Of a stretch of DNA of 64,000 nucleotides, positions 33,702 through 42,444 are shown piece by piece. The position numbers were made by a program, and so were the translations under genes. Every line of letters begins with the position of its first letter. Positions within the stretch are counted from its first letter, which is position 1. A model generated the notes under the pieces. The model was not told the origin of the DNA and did no database searches. It worked only from the letters and a program-made list of their open reading frames with translations. This DNA is from a virus, in the IMG/VR virus record IMGVR_UViG_3300032287_003622, positions 1 through 64,000 of that record. One strand, given 5' to 3'.

Positions 33702-33923
33702 ATGAACCAGGAAAGAACCATTGAACTCACATTAAAAAATGATCAAGTAGTGACTTTGCAATTCACGTCCATTGGACCCACTGGTCATCAGTTGTGGCAA
33801 ATGTTTGCTACCTCTGAATCATTGGACACAGTGCAACAGCTCATGAACATGCCTTTAGAATCAAACGACAATTCTAAAAAAACTGGGTTGATTACCAAAA
33901 TGATCACCCGCAAGAAAAAATAA
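33702..33923 (+). CDS. Small hypothetical protein (73 aa)
   Basis: Starts MNQERTIELTLKNDQVVTLQ with beta character, then a helix and a basic tail (TKMITRKKK). The tail may bind nucleic acid. No family recognised. Confidence 0.55.
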   Translation: MNQERTIELTLKNDQVVTLQFTSIGPTGHQLWQMFATSESLDTVQQLMNMPLESNDNSKKTGLITKMITRKKK

Positions 33924-33953
33924 ATCCAGCGGTCTTCTTCGGCGTCATCCCGC

Positions 33954-33982
33954 TTTACAAACTCTGCCGCCTATGCTATAAT
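33954..33982 (+). promoter_or_regulatory. Sigma70 promoter of queD
   Basis: TTTACA (33954-33959), 17-base spacer, TATAAT (33977-33982), followed by AGGAG and the ATG at 34002. Confidence 0.7.
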
Positions 33983-34001
33983 CTAACATAGGAGATTCAA
34001 C

Positions 34002-34526
34002 ATGGCAACTTACGTATCGACAAAAACATATGGCACGGACCGCGGCCTGAGCTGTTGCTTTCGGCAATGGCGCAGCACTCACAGTCATTGCAGTTTGCTA
34101 CACGGCTACTCAATCGGCATCAAATTAATCTTTGAAAGTGAGACCTTGGATGATCGCAATTGGGTCATGGACTTTGGTGGGCTCAAGGCCTTCAAAGAGT
34201 GGGCCGAATGGCAGTTTGATCACACCACTTGCGTGGCCGAAGATGATCCACATCTGGACCTGTTTTTGGAAATGGCCAGACTGGGCCCTTATGACAAAGG
34301 TGGCGTGATTGATCTACGCATCGTTGAAGCAGTGGGTTGTGAAAAGTTCGCCGAACTGGTTTACCGAACCATGGATCATATACTAAAGGCCTATCAGGCA
34401 GGTGGTGAATGGACACATCCAGATGGACGCACATTTTCGGCACGTTATCCAGTGGGTCAAGGTGTGCGCCTACGCAGTGCAGAAGTGTTTGAGCACGCAG
34501 GCAATTCGGCCATCTACGAAGGCTAG
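34002..34526 (+). CDS. queD: 6-carboxy-tetrahydropterin synthase-like (QueD)
   Basis: 174 residues. T-fold signatures: RSTHSHCSLLHGYSIGIKLI (zinc His cluster and catalytic Cys area), VMDFGGLKAFKEWAEWQFDH (catalytic Asp-His pair) and VFEHAGNSAIYEG near the end. Second step of the 7-deazaguanine pathway: dihydroneopterin triphosphate to 6-carboxy-tetrahydropterin. Longer than E. coli QueD (~121) because of an insertion around 85-125. Own promoter, separate from folE and queE. Confidence 0.88.
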   Translation: MATYVSTKTYGTDRGLSCCFRQWRSTHSHCSLLHGYSIGIKLIFESETLDDRNWVMDFGGLKAFKEWAEWQFDHTTCVAEDDPHLDLFLEMARLGPYDKGGVIDLRIVEAVGCEKFAELVYRTMDHILKAYQAGGEWTHPDGRTFSARYPVGQGVRLRSAEVFEHAGNSAIYEG

Positions 34527-34552
34527 TATTTGTTGACTGGATAAACGGCATA

Positions 34553-34560
34553 TATAAATA
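34553..34560 (+). promoter_or_regulatory. T4 late promoter box TATAAATA
   Basis: Exact TATAAATA 9 bases before the ATG at 34569, in a 42-base gap. It precedes the long overlapping glycan operon (34569-39350). The short distance implies a very short leader. Confidence 0.55.
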
Positions 34561-34568
34561 TTCGTTCA

Positions 34569-35438
34569 ATGACAAATGAATATTCCATAGCGGTATTGTT
34601 GCCTACACGTAGTAGGACCACCGCGCTCACTGACAGTGTGACCAGTATAATTAATTTGGCCGCGGATGTGGCACATTTACAACTGCTTTTTGGTTTTGAT
34701 AACGACGACTCCGTGGGCCTAGACCATTTTGAAAAAGTCATACAGCCGTTCCTGGACGAACATGATGTAAGTTACGAAGCCCAAGCCTTTGACAGTTTGG
34801 GATATGCCGGACTAAATCTTTATTACAATCATCTCGGAAAAAGTGCGTCGACGGATTGGTTATTTGTTTGGAATGACGATGCGATCATGCAAACGCAGGA
34901 TTGGGATAAGGTTATAGAATCTTACACCGGACAGTTTAAACTACTGAAAGTTCACACCCACAACGAACACCCATACAGTATTTTTCCCATAGTTCCGCGA
35001 GCTTGGTATGATCTGTTTGGTCACTTTAGTCGGCACCAGATGATCGATGCTGAAATGAGTCAAATGGCCTTTATGTTAGACCTCATGCAAATTGTAGACA
35101 TTGACGTGGTTCACAATCAGGTAGAATTGACCAAAGATGCATCTGATCCTCTCAAACCTAAGATGAGATTTGAAGGCAATCCCAACAATCCTTATGACTT
35201 TCATAATCCTTCTGTTACTCAAAGAAGGATCCAGGACTGTGACATTATCGCAAATTACATGAAATCTAATAACCTGGATACCACATGGTGGGACAATGTC
35301 AAGGCTGGAACTCAATATCCCTGGACACGCATGGAGGCACTTGATATAAACAATCAGATGAGACAGTTCGAACTCAAAGCCGATTCGGCTGGCCGTGTGG
35401 TAGAAATCAATCCTAGCAAACGTCACGATGCCAAATAA
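34569..35438 (+). CDS. GT-A type glycosyltransferase (family 2-like)
   Basis: 289 residues. IAVLLPTRSRTTALTDSVTSI is the N-terminal nucleotide-binding strand, LLFGFDNDDS an acidic loop and TDWLFVWNDDAIM the DxD-type metal site (NDD). The later part is less clear. A similar short GT2-like protein is frequent in cyanophages. First gene of an operon of sugar-modifying enzymes; acceptor unknown. Confidence 0.7.
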   Translation: MTNEYSIAVLLPTRSRTTALTDSVTSIINLAADVAHLQLLFGFDNDDSVGLDHFEKVIQPFLDEHDVSYEAQAFDSLGYAGLNLYYNHLGKSASTDWLFVWNDDAIMQTQDWDKVIESYTGQFKLLKVHTHNEHPYSIFPIVPRAWYDLFGHFSRHQMIDAEMSQMAFMLDLMQIVDIDVVHNQVELTKDASDPLKPKMRFEGNPNNPYDFHNPSVTQRRIQDCDIIANYMKSNNLDTTWWDNVKAGTQYPWTRMEALDINNQMRQFELKADSAGRVVEINPSKRHDAK

Positions 35439-36666
35439 TCAAATAAACCACAGCCAACTGATTGATCATTGCAAGATCACCAAGCAACCAGTGACAAAAA
35501 TTCTTGACTTTGGTCAGCATGCTTATGCTGACACATTTATCAAATCTGATCAACTGAATCTCAGTGAACCTATTTTTCCATTACAGGTATATTTGAATCC
35601 CAAAAGTGGTAGTATTCAATTAGGTTATGTGAGTCAGGCAGAAGATCGTTATAATCTTTACAGTTATAGTTATACTTCAAGCAACAGCGCCACGGCACGA
35701 GCACACTGGGACGAATACAGCCGCACCGTTCAAACCCCTCCGTGGCAACGTCCTGCCATGGCCGTGGAAATTGGCAGCAACGATGGATACTTGATTGAAC
35801 AATTTGGCCGACTTGGTCGTAGAATCTTGGGCATTGACAGCTCCAAGTCCATGTGCGACCTGGCGCGATCTCGTGGCGTGCCAACTATTAATGCCTTGTT
35901 CGATAAGGAAGTGGCCCAGCGTGTGATCAACGAACATGGTCATGCAGACATAATCATGGCCAACAATGTATTCAACCACGCCAATGATCCAGTCACATTT
36001 GCTAGAGCTGTGGCCACCTTGCTGGCCGACGATGGTGTATTTGTGTTTGAAGTGCCTTATTGGCTCAGCATGATCGAAAGCGGTCGTTTCACTGACATGG
36101 TGTATCACGAACATCCTACTTACTTCACAGTCAAAATGGCATGGAACGTGCTAAAGGCAGCTGGATTAGAAATTGTTGACTTTGATGTGGTAGATTATCA
36201 TGGCGGAAGCCTGCGAGTATTTGCGAGGCGCGACACTGGAGGTGCAGTGCCTGTCAAAGTAGAAGATGCTGTTACACGTGAAACACAGATAGGTTTATTT
36301 GATCCACGTTTCTACGAAGTGGTGCAACGCAGATTTGAACAACAGCGAGACGCTTGGTTGCAAGAATTTTATCGGTTACGCCTGGCCGAGCCCGATGCTG
36401 TGTTTATAGGAGTGGGTGCTGCTGCCAAGGCCAATACTTGGCTGACCTGGCATGGACTCAACAAAACGCATCTCAAGTATATCACAGATGCCAGTGAGTT
36501 TAAACAAGGCAAATACACACCACTGAGTCGTATTCCCATAGCCAGCGACAACATATTTGCTCAGTATGATCGGCCCTATGCCTTGATACTGAGTTGGAAC
36601 ATTGGCGACGGCCTGCGCCGAGCCATTTTAGACATTAATCCCAACACAAGGTTCTTATCGCAATGA
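35428..36666 (+). CDS. NDP-sugar C-methyltransferase (TylC3/EvaC type)
   Basis: 412 residues. Three-part build of sugar C-methyltransferases: N-terminal region HCKITKQPVTKILDFGQHAYADTF, central SAM domain MAVEIGSNDGYLIEQFGRLG with MANNVFNHANDP and VFEVPYWLSMI...YHEHPTYFT (catalytic His-Glu-His pattern), then a C-terminal Rossmann-like domain FIGVGAAAKANTWLTW. The N-terminal Cys set of the zinc site seems reduced. Methylates a 3- or 4-keto sugar; cupin and SDR partners follow at once. Confidence 0.82.
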   Translation: MPNNQINHSQLIDHCKITKQPVTKILDFGQHAYADTFIKSDQLNLSEPIFPLQVYLNPKSGSIQLGYVSQAEDRYNLYSYSYTSSNSATARAHWDEYSRTVQTPPWQRPAMAVEIGSNDGYLIEQFGRLGRRILGIDSSKSMCDLARSRGVPTINALFDKEVAQRVINEHGHADIIMANNVFNHANDPVTFARAVATLLADDGVFVFEVPYWLSMIESGRFTDMVYHEHPTYFTVKMAWNVLKAAGLEIVDFDVVDYHGGSLRVFARRDTGGAVPVKVEDAVTRETQIGLFDPRFYEVVQRRFEQQRDAWLQEFYRLRLAEPDAVFIGVGAAAKANTWLTWHGLNKTHLKYITDASEFKQGKYTPLSRIPIASDNIFAQYDRPYALILSWNIGDGLRRAILDINPNTRFLSQ

Positions 36667-37067
36667 AATACTACAACATCAACAAAAACATCGAAAAAGG
36701 TCTAGGTCAGTTCACTGATGAGCGTGGCTCTATCACCGACATTTTTTATGGCAAAGTCATGAATCATGGATGTATCATCACCAATGCGCCTGGTGCTGTG
36801 CGTGGCAATCACTATCACAAGCTGACCACACAATACACCTTGGTATTGAATGGCACGCTGAACTATTATAGCAAACCTGTGGACAGCACTGAACCAGCAC
36901 ACTTGTTTGTGGCCGGACATGGCGACATGATCATCAGCGAACCCATGGAAATACATGCCATGAAAACTGGCGAACATGGTTGCACATTCCTGGCATTTGC
37001 CGAAGGTCCTCGTGGCGGCGAAGATTATGAGTCTGATACCTATCGAGTAGACAGCATAGTCAAGTAA
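36663..37067 (+). CDS. RmlC/FdtA-like cupin (sugar isomerase/epimerase)
   Basis: 134 residues, ATGA overlap. DERGSITDIFYG opens the cupin; GAVRGNHYHKLTTQYTLVLNG gives the metal- or substrate-binding His pair, followed by GHGDMIISEPMEIHAM. Most like dTDP-keto-sugar 3,4-isomerase or 3,5-epimerase families. Acts on the same nucleotide-sugar as the neighbouring methyltransferase and SDR. Confidence 0.75.
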   Translation: MKYYNINKNIEKGLGQFTDERGSITDIFYGKVMNHGCIITNAPGAVRGNHYHKLTTQYTLVLNGTLNYYSKPVDSTEPAHLFVAGHGDMIISEPMEIHAMKTGEHGCTFLAFAEGPRGGEDYESDTYRVDSIVK

Positions 37068-37678
37068 TGAGAAAACCACGTGCCGTAATTTTTGGAGCCA
37101 AAGGCGGAATAGGTGCTGCTGCTAGGCAGATGTTTTTGGATCAGGGTTGGCAGACGATTCCCATTGACAGCGGCCAACTTGACTTTGATCGACCCGACAG
37201 CTATCAAAAACTACAAGAGCTTTTGGACAATGCCGAAGCAGATGTCATTGTCAATTCCGTCGGAGTGTTCCAAAATGGCTACAGCAATGATCATCAAACT
37301 ACGATGAACGTAAATTTTGGTAGCAATTGGCATATCATTAGATATTTGGAAACACATAGAGCTATGTCTGTGACAGTGATAATGTTAGGAAGCAGCAGCT
37401 ACACCAGGGGTAGAAAACTGTATCCACTCTACAGTGCCAGCAAAGCAGCCCTGTTTAACCTGTGGCAGAGCGCCCGAGATCAATTCGTAGATACCAATAT
37501 ACGCATTCACTTATTGAATCCGGTGCGCACACTGACCCCTATGGCTACCGCTGGTAAACCAGCTGATCCAGATTTGGACTATCTTGAACCTCGACAGGTC
37601 GCTGTAGAGATTTTTAGGCTATCGGATCCAAGTTGCGTAAGTAGTTGCGTAGATATGACTTTTGAGGACACTAAATGA
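37067..37678 (+). CDS. Short-chain dehydrogenase/reductase
   Basis: 203 residues; ATG overlaps the cupin stop. AVIFGAKGGIGAAARQMF is the NAD(P) loop, DVIVNSVGVFQNG the NNAG-like strand, and YPLYSASKAALFNLW the Tyr-xxx-Lys active site with an upstream Ser (LGSSSYTRG). Slightly short for the family. Probably reduces a keto-sugar made in this operon. Confidence 0.8.
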   Translation: MRKPRAVIFGAKGGIGAAARQMFLDQGWQTIPIDSGQLDFDRPDSYQKLQELLDNAEADVIVNSVGVFQNGYSNDHQTTMNVNFGSNWHIIRYLETHRAMSVTVIMLGSSSYTRGRKLYPLYSASKAALFNLWQSARDQFVDTNIRIHLLNPVRTLTPMATAGKPADPDLDYLEPRQVAVEIFRLSDPSCVSSCVDMTFEDTK

Positions 37679-38451
37679 AAATAGGAATAATTGGAAAAGG
37701 CACTGTTGGATCTGCTGTGTTTGAAGGTTTGGAATATCTTGGTCATACCATGAGTTTCTTTGATCCCAAGCATGAAGGATCTAAAATGGATCATGTGTTG
37801 GACACCGACGTGGTGTTTATCAGTGTGCCCACAGACCAAGCACCCAATGGTGACTGTGACACCAGCATTGTAGACAATGTAGTGGCCGAATTGGCAGTCA
37901 ACAATTATAAAGGACTGGTATCGATCAAAAGTACCGTGATTCCAGGAACCACTGATAGACTACAAAAACAGTATCCGACTCTACGTATGAGCATGGTGCC
38001 AGAATTCCTGCGTGCCAAGAGTGCCTTGGCCGACTTTGTTTACAATCATGACCTACTGGTGGTAGGTTGCTACAACAAGAAAGATGCCGACATCATAGTA
38101 GAACTACACGGCAGTTTCCCACAACATGTGAGTCGTGTGACTCCAGTCGAAGCTGAAGTAATAAAATATTTCAACAATGTGCATCATGCCATGAGCGTGA
38201 CCTTTGCCAACATTGCCTATGATGTGTGTGGCAAGCTGGGTGCTAACTATATGAATGTTTACAAGGCCATTGTCAAACGTGAATGTTTCAATCCTGCCTA
38301 TTTGATGGCCAACAAAAACATGCGTGGTTACGGCGGACACTGCCTGCCCAAGGACACCGCGGCCTGGAATAATTTGATTAAAAAATTGGATCTACCATAC
38401 AACATGATCCAAAGTGTAATAGACGACAACGAAAAGGTTCTCAAACAATGA
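37675..38451 (+). CDS. UDP-glucose/GDP-mannose dehydrogenase-family protein (short)
   Basis: 258 residues, ATGA overlap. GIIGKGTVGSAVFEGLEYLG (NAD loop), VVFISVPTDQ, ISIKSTVIPGTT, and the catalytic Cys in NMRGYGGHCLPKDTAAW. It stops after the central domain, lacking the UDP-binding C-terminal domain of typical ~430-residue enzymes. It might oxidise another sugar or act as a reductase. A longer paralogue is at 40974. Confidence 0.75.
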   Translation: MKIGIIGKGTVGSAVFEGLEYLGHTMSFFDPKHEGSKMDHVLDTDVVFISVPTDQAPNGDCDTSIVDNVVAELAVNNYKGLVSIKSTVIPGTTDRLQKQYPTLRMSMVPEFLRAKSALADFVYNHDLLVVGCYNKKDADIIVELHGSFPQHVSRVTPVEAEVIKYFNNVHHAMSVTFANIAYDVCGKLGANYMNVYKAIVKRECFNPAYLMANKNMRGYGGHCLPKDTAAWNNLIKKLDLPYNMIQSVIDDNEKVLKQ

Positions 38452-39350
38452 AGATACTAGTGACCGGTGCCAGCGGCTTGTTGGGCACAGAAATTTGCCG
38501 ACAACTCAAGCAAGAGGAAGGCATAGAAGTATGGGCCGTGGACAATCACAGCCGTAGTTCCACAGTGCCCGACTGTGACAAGTTCTTGGAATTAGATTTG
38601 ACCAACGGTGCTAATTTTGCACAGTTGCCCACGGACTTTGATTATATCTATCATTATGCAGCCATCAACGGCACCAAGAATTTTTATGACCGTCCCAATC
38701 AAGTCATGTGGACCAATATGTGTGCTGATTTTAACATGTTTGAATTTGCTATGTTATGCGGAAAAAATTTACAAAAGTTTGTGTATGCATCTAGCAGTGA
38801 AGTGGTTTCAGATGACCCACAGACACCGGTCAAAGAAAACACAGACATTGTTATAAAAAATATACACAATGCTCGTTGGAGTTACCGATTGCCAAAAATT
38901 TGTAGTGAAAATTTCTTGGTCAACAGCAAGATACCTTATGTGATGTTTCGTTACTTCAACGTATATGGTGACAACTCAAAGGCCGGGCACTTTCTGGCCG
39001 ATCAAATCGCCAAGATTAAATCTGGAGTATTTGACGTTGTTGGACCCGAGGAAACACGCAGTTTTTGCCATGTGGAAGATGCTGTGCGAGCCAGCATACA
39101 TGTTAGTCGTGCGGTGAAAAATGAATTGGTGAACATCGGCAACGATAGAGAAATCACTGTCATGGAGGCTGCACAAACCATTGCCCGTGCCATGGGACAT
39201 ACCGATGCGGTCTGGATCACCACGCCCGGCAAGGCCGGAAGCACTGCTACACGCAGGCCCGATATCTCCAAACTAAAAAGTGTTTTAAAAGACTATCGTC
39301 CCAGGACTTTTGAGCAAGGTGTCCAAGAAATCATTGACAAAATGAAGTGA
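38448..39350 (+). CDS. NAD-dependent nucleotide-sugar epimerase/dehydratase
   Basis: 300 residues, ATGA overlap. ILVTGASGLLGTEICRQL (NAD loop), YIYHYAAINGTKNFYDRP, VYASSSEVVSD and a downstream active-site region ARWSYRLPKICSENF with the Tyr-xxx-Lys arrangement. FRYFNVYGDNSKAGHF and ETRSFCHVEDAV are family-typical. Works with the preceding enzymes in making a modified sugar. Confidence 0.82.
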   Translation: MKILVTGASGLLGTEICRQLKQEEGIEVWAVDNHSRSSTVPDCDKFLELDLTNGANFAQLPTDFDYIYHYAAINGTKNFYDRPNQVMWTNMCADFNMFEFAMLCGKNLQKFVYASSSEVVSDDPQTPVKENTDIVIKNIHNARWSYRLPKICSENFLVNSKIPYVMFRYFNVYGDNSKAGHFLADQIAKIKSGVFDVVGPEETRSFCHVEDAVRASIHVSRAVKNELVNIGNDREITVMEAAQTIARAMGHTDAVWITTPGKAGSTATRRPDISKLKSVLKDYRPRTFEQGVQEIIDKMK

Positions 39351-39362
39351 TTGCCGTATAAT
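39334..39362 (+). promoter_or_regulatory. Consensus sigma70 promoter
   Basis: TTGACA (39334-39339), 17-base spacer, TATAAT (39357-39362), immediately before the ATG at 39368, so the transcript would be nearly leaderless or use an internal start. Confidence 0.65.
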
Positions 39363-39367
39363 AAAGT

Positions 39368-39904
39368 ATGAAAAAAATCTATCATACTTGGCAAGACGTA
39401 GAAAGCCAGACACAAGAAATTCTACGACAGATGCATTTAGATGCCTGGCGCCCGGACTATGTGGTTGGACTCACCCGCGGTGGCCTGGTTCCGGCCAATT
39501 TGATCAGCCAATATCTTGGTTGTAGGATGGAAACACTCAAAGTCAGCCTGCGTGACGGTAGCCAACAAGAAACCAACTGTTGGATGGCCGAGGATGCGTT
39601 TGGTTATGGCGGTGACGACGGTTATCCAACCGACTCCCTGAAAAAAAATATCCTGATCGTGGATGACATCAACGATTCGGGTGCTACGTTAAACTGGATC
39701 AGGCAAGATTGGATGGGCAGTTGTTTCAGCACCAGTCCAGTGTGGGATCACATCTGGGGTCACAATGTGCGTGTGGCAGTGCTGGTTGATAACGAATCAA
39801 GCAAGAATGAAATTCCTGTCAGTTACAGTGCAGTTGATCTAAATAAAGCTGAAGAAGATTGTTGGATTGTTTTTCCTTGGGAATCATGGTGGCAATCTAA
39901 ATAA
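39368..39904 (+). CDS. Phosphoribosyltransferase (type I)
   Basis: 178 residues. The PRPP-binding motif KKNILIVDDINDSGATLNW is canonical, and YVVGLTRGGLVPANLIS forms the diphosphate loop. It resembles xanthine/hypoxanthine PRTases of phages. Likely salvages a purine base for nucleotide supply. Own strong promoter. Confidence 0.85.
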   Translation: MKKIYHTWQDVESQTQEILRQMHLDAWRPDYVVGLTRGGLVPANLISQYLGCRMETLKVSLRDGSQQETNCWMAEDAFGYGGDDGYPTDSLKKNILIVDDINDSGATLNWIRQDWMGSCFSTSPVWDHIWGHNVRVAVLVDNESSKNEIPVSYSAVDLNKAEEDCWIVFPWESWWQSK

Positions 39905-39908
39905 ACAT

Positions 39909-40106
39909 ATGAAAATAAAATATCGTAAACCCACATTAGTTGAACAGATGAACGAGGCCATAGACACGGCTAAACAACCCATAGATTATTTTGAACTCTC
40001 GCAAGCCGAATTTCAATCAGTGTTTAATAACTTAGATAAAACCAATTCAAAAAATACAGTTGCATATTCATACAAGGGTATTACCATAAAGGTCTCCAAT
40101 GAGTAA
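39909..40106 (+). CDS. Small hypothetical protein (65 aa)
   Basis: ATG at 39909; the box CTAAATAA at 39897-39904 lies just upstream. Starts MKIKYRKPTLVEQMNEAI. The tail SYKGITIKVSNE is beta-like. Overlaps queE by 8 bases. No family. Confidence 0.55.
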   Translation: MKIKYRKPTLVEQMNEAIDTAKQPIDYFELSQAEFQSVFNNLDKTNSKNTVAYSYKGITIKVSNE

Positions 40107-40977
40107 AATAAAAGTTTCGGAAGTTTTTTATAGTTTACAAGGCGAAGGTCGGTTTGTAGGTGTGCCAAGTGTGTTCTTGAGAACATATGGTTGCAACTTT
40201 ACCTGTGCAGGGTTTGGCTGTAAACCCGGCGAAAAAAGCACAGGTGCCGACGAAGTAGCCAAGATTGTTGAGCAGTTTGACAGCTTTGAACGCTTGCCCT
40301 TGGTAGAAACCGGTTGCGATAGTTATGCATCGTGGCATCCGGCATTCAAACATCTCAGTCCCAATTACACCACTGAAGAATTAGTGGACAAGATGTTGGC
40401 ACTCACACCCAACAACGCTTGGGTGCAGAACAATGGCAACGACGTGCATCTCGTGATCACCGGCGGCGAACCTTTGTTGGGCTGGCAACGTGCCTATGGA
40501 GAATTGCTGGGCCACGAACGCATGCAAGATCTGCGTAACATCACTTTTGAAACCAATGGCACACAAGAACTACACAAGGACTTCCGTCACTTTTTACTAG
40601 ACTGGACCTTGAATCCAAAATTTGGAAAACGTGGTAAAGCAACACTTACATTCAGTGTCAGTGCCAAGTTGAGTGCGTCGGGCGAAAAGTGGGAAGATGC
40701 CATATGTCCCGACATCGTGATAAGCTATGCAGAGATTGGACATACATATTTGAAGTTTGTTGTAGAGACTGACGCTCACATCGAGGAGGCCATACGTGCA
40801 ACAGATGAATATCGGCGAGCAGGATTTAAAGGTGTAATTTATTTGATGCCACAAGGTGGTGTAGTCCAGCCTTACGATAGAAACAAACTGAGAATCGCAG
40901 ACATCTGTGTGGAGCAAGGTTGGAACTACAGTCCTAGATTGCATGTAGATTTATGGGGTAACGGATGGGGCAAATGA
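40099..40977 (+). CDS. queE: 7-carboxy-7-deazaguanine synthase (QueE), radical SAM
   Basis: 292 residues. FYSLQGEGRFVGVPSVFLRT is diagnostic for QueE. The cluster cysteines read GCNFTCAGFGC, i.e. C-x3-C-x4-C rather than the usual C-x3-C-x2-C; another Cys lies in VETGCDSYASW. ITGGEPLLGW is the SAM GGE motif and FETNGTQE follows. Converts carboxy-tetrahydropterin to CDG, the step before QueC. Longer than E. coli QueE because of an insertion after the cluster loop. Confidence 0.88.
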   Translation: MSKIKVSEVFYSLQGEGRFVGVPSVFLRTYGCNFTCAGFGCKPGEKSTGADEVAKIVEQFDSFERLPLVETGCDSYASWHPAFKHLSPNYTTEELVDKMLALTPNNAWVQNNGNDVHLVITGGEPLLGWQRAYGELLGHERMQDLRNITFETNGTQELHKDFRHFLLDWTLNPKFGKRGKATLTFSVSAKLSASGEKWEDAICPDIVISYAEIGHTYLKFVVETDAHIEEAIRATDEYRRAGFKGVIYLMPQGGVVQPYDRNKLRIADICVEQGWNYSPRLHVDLWGNGWGK

Positions 40978-42212
40978 CAAACATTGGATTTATTGGGTTG
41001 GGCAAACTGGGCATGGACGCAGCAGAAGTGTTCGCCCAACATTACAAAGTTCGCGGCTACGATATCTTGCCAAGAACATCAGACACAGTTGAGGTGTGTG
41101 ATATTCGAGAAGTAGTGCAGGCCAGCGATTGGATTTTTGTTGCTGTGCCTACTCCGCATGCTGAGGGCTACGATGGTTCAGTTCCGTCAAGTCATATGAC
41201 TCCCCGAGACTTTGGACACGACGCTGTGCAAGACAGTTTGATCAAGATAAATCACTTTGCGACCACACCCAAAAAAGTAGTGTTAATCAGCACTGTGTTG
41301 CCAGGCACCACCAGACAACGTTTTGTAGGACTGTTAAACAAACAACATCAATTCTTGTATAATCCTTACTTGATTGCCATGGGATCAGTCAAATGGGACA
41401 TGGTCAATCCAGAAATGATCATGATTGGCACCGAACATGGAGATCGCACTGAACTGGCCGAAGAACTGGTAGAACTTTACCGCCCTATGGTTCAAAACAA
41501 TCCCAGATTTGAAATCGGGACCTGGGAAGAGTGCGAAGCCATCAAGATATTTTACAACACGTTTATCAGCGCCAAGGTTGGATTGGTCAACATGATACAA
41601 GATTTTGCCCAACGCATAGGAAACATCAATGTAGATGTGGTGACCTCGGCCTTAGCACGTAGCACCATGCGTATCATGGGACCCAAGTATATGACCGCAG
41701 GCATGGGCGATGCCGGTGCTTGCCATCCCCGAGACAACATAGCCCTGCGCTGGTTGGCCGAAGAATATGATATTGGTTATGACTTGTTTGATACCATCAT
41801 GTTGGCACGAGAACAACAGGCTCGCAATCTTGCCCGATTCTTGATCGAGCTAGCCAACAAGCACAATTTGCCCGTGGTCATCCACGGCAAAGCCTACAAA
41901 CCCGATGTGCCTTACTGCATCGGCAGTTATTCGACCTTGATCGGGCACTATGTTCAAGAGCTGGGTCAGCAAATATTTTACGTCGACCCTTTAGCCGATG
42001 ATCAGACATCAGTGGTCTCAGATGTAGACCGTGCCGTGGTGCTCATGGCACACAATCGATCTGTGACCTACAACTATGTAGACGGAGATCATACCGATCA
42101 TTTTTATTATGATATCAAGCCCGGTAGCGTGATAGTCGACCCTTGGCGCCAACTGCCTCTGGACCTGTTGGGTATGACCGTGATACATTACGGAAATACT
42201 CGTCGAAAATGA
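40974..42212 (+). CDS. UDP-glucose/GDP-mannose dehydrogenase-family protein
   Basis: 412 residues from the ATG at 40974 (ATGA overlap). IGFIGLGKLGMDAAEVFAQ (NAD loop), WIFVAVPTPHAEGYDG, LISTVLPGTTRQ, active-site Cys region AGMGDAGACHPRDNIALRWL, and a C-terminal UDP-binding-like domain (VVIHGKAYKPDVPYCIGSYS). Full three-domain length. Oxidises a nucleotide hexose to a uronic acid or similar. Confidence 0.85.
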   Translation: MTNIGFIGLGKLGMDAAEVFAQHYKVRGYDILPRTSDTVEVCDIREVVQASDWIFVAVPTPHAEGYDGSVPSSHMTPRDFGHDAVQDSLIKINHFATTPKKVVLISTVLPGTTRQRFVGLLNKQHQFLYNPYLIAMGSVKWDMVNPEMIMIGTEHGDRTELAEELVELYRPMVQNNPRFEIGTWEECEAIKIFYNTFISAKVGLVNMIQDFAQRIGNINVDVVTSALARSTMRIMGPKYMTAGMGDAGACHPRDNIALRWLAEEYDIGYDLFDTIMLAREQQARNLARFLIELANKHNLPVVIHGKAYKPDVPYCIGSYSTLIGHYVQELGQQIFYVDPLADDQTSVVSDVDRAVVLMAHNRSVTYNYVDGDHTDHFYYDIKPGSVIVDPWRQLPLDLLGMTVIHYGNTRRK

Positions 42213-42442
42213 GCCCTATACCAGAACACATTGGTCGTTTAGATGGAGGTTTTTACATTCGAGCTGAATGGCGATTGTGTAGAGTGCTATGGCCACATCG
42301 TTGTGAACTCACAGGACGTAGGTTGTGGCCAGGAACCTTGGCCTATCGTGGTCGTGCTGAGTGGCATGGTCCAGGAACTCCAGTGGTAGAAGAACATTGG
42401 CACAACAAAGTAGAACATTTAATATGGCAACTAAAGGAGTAA
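42209..42442 (+). CDS. Small hypothetical protein (77 aa)
   Basis: ATG at 42209 overlaps the dehydrogenase stop. Basic and Trp-rich (EWRLCRVLWPHRCELTGRRL, EEHWHNKVEHLIWQL). The two Cys and several His could bind a metal. Function unknown. Confidence 0.6.
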   Translation: MSPIPEHIGRLDGGFYIRAEWRLCRVLWPHRCELTGRRLWPGTLAYRGRAEWHGPGTPVVEEHWHNKVEHLIWQLKE

Positions 42443-42444
42443 TC

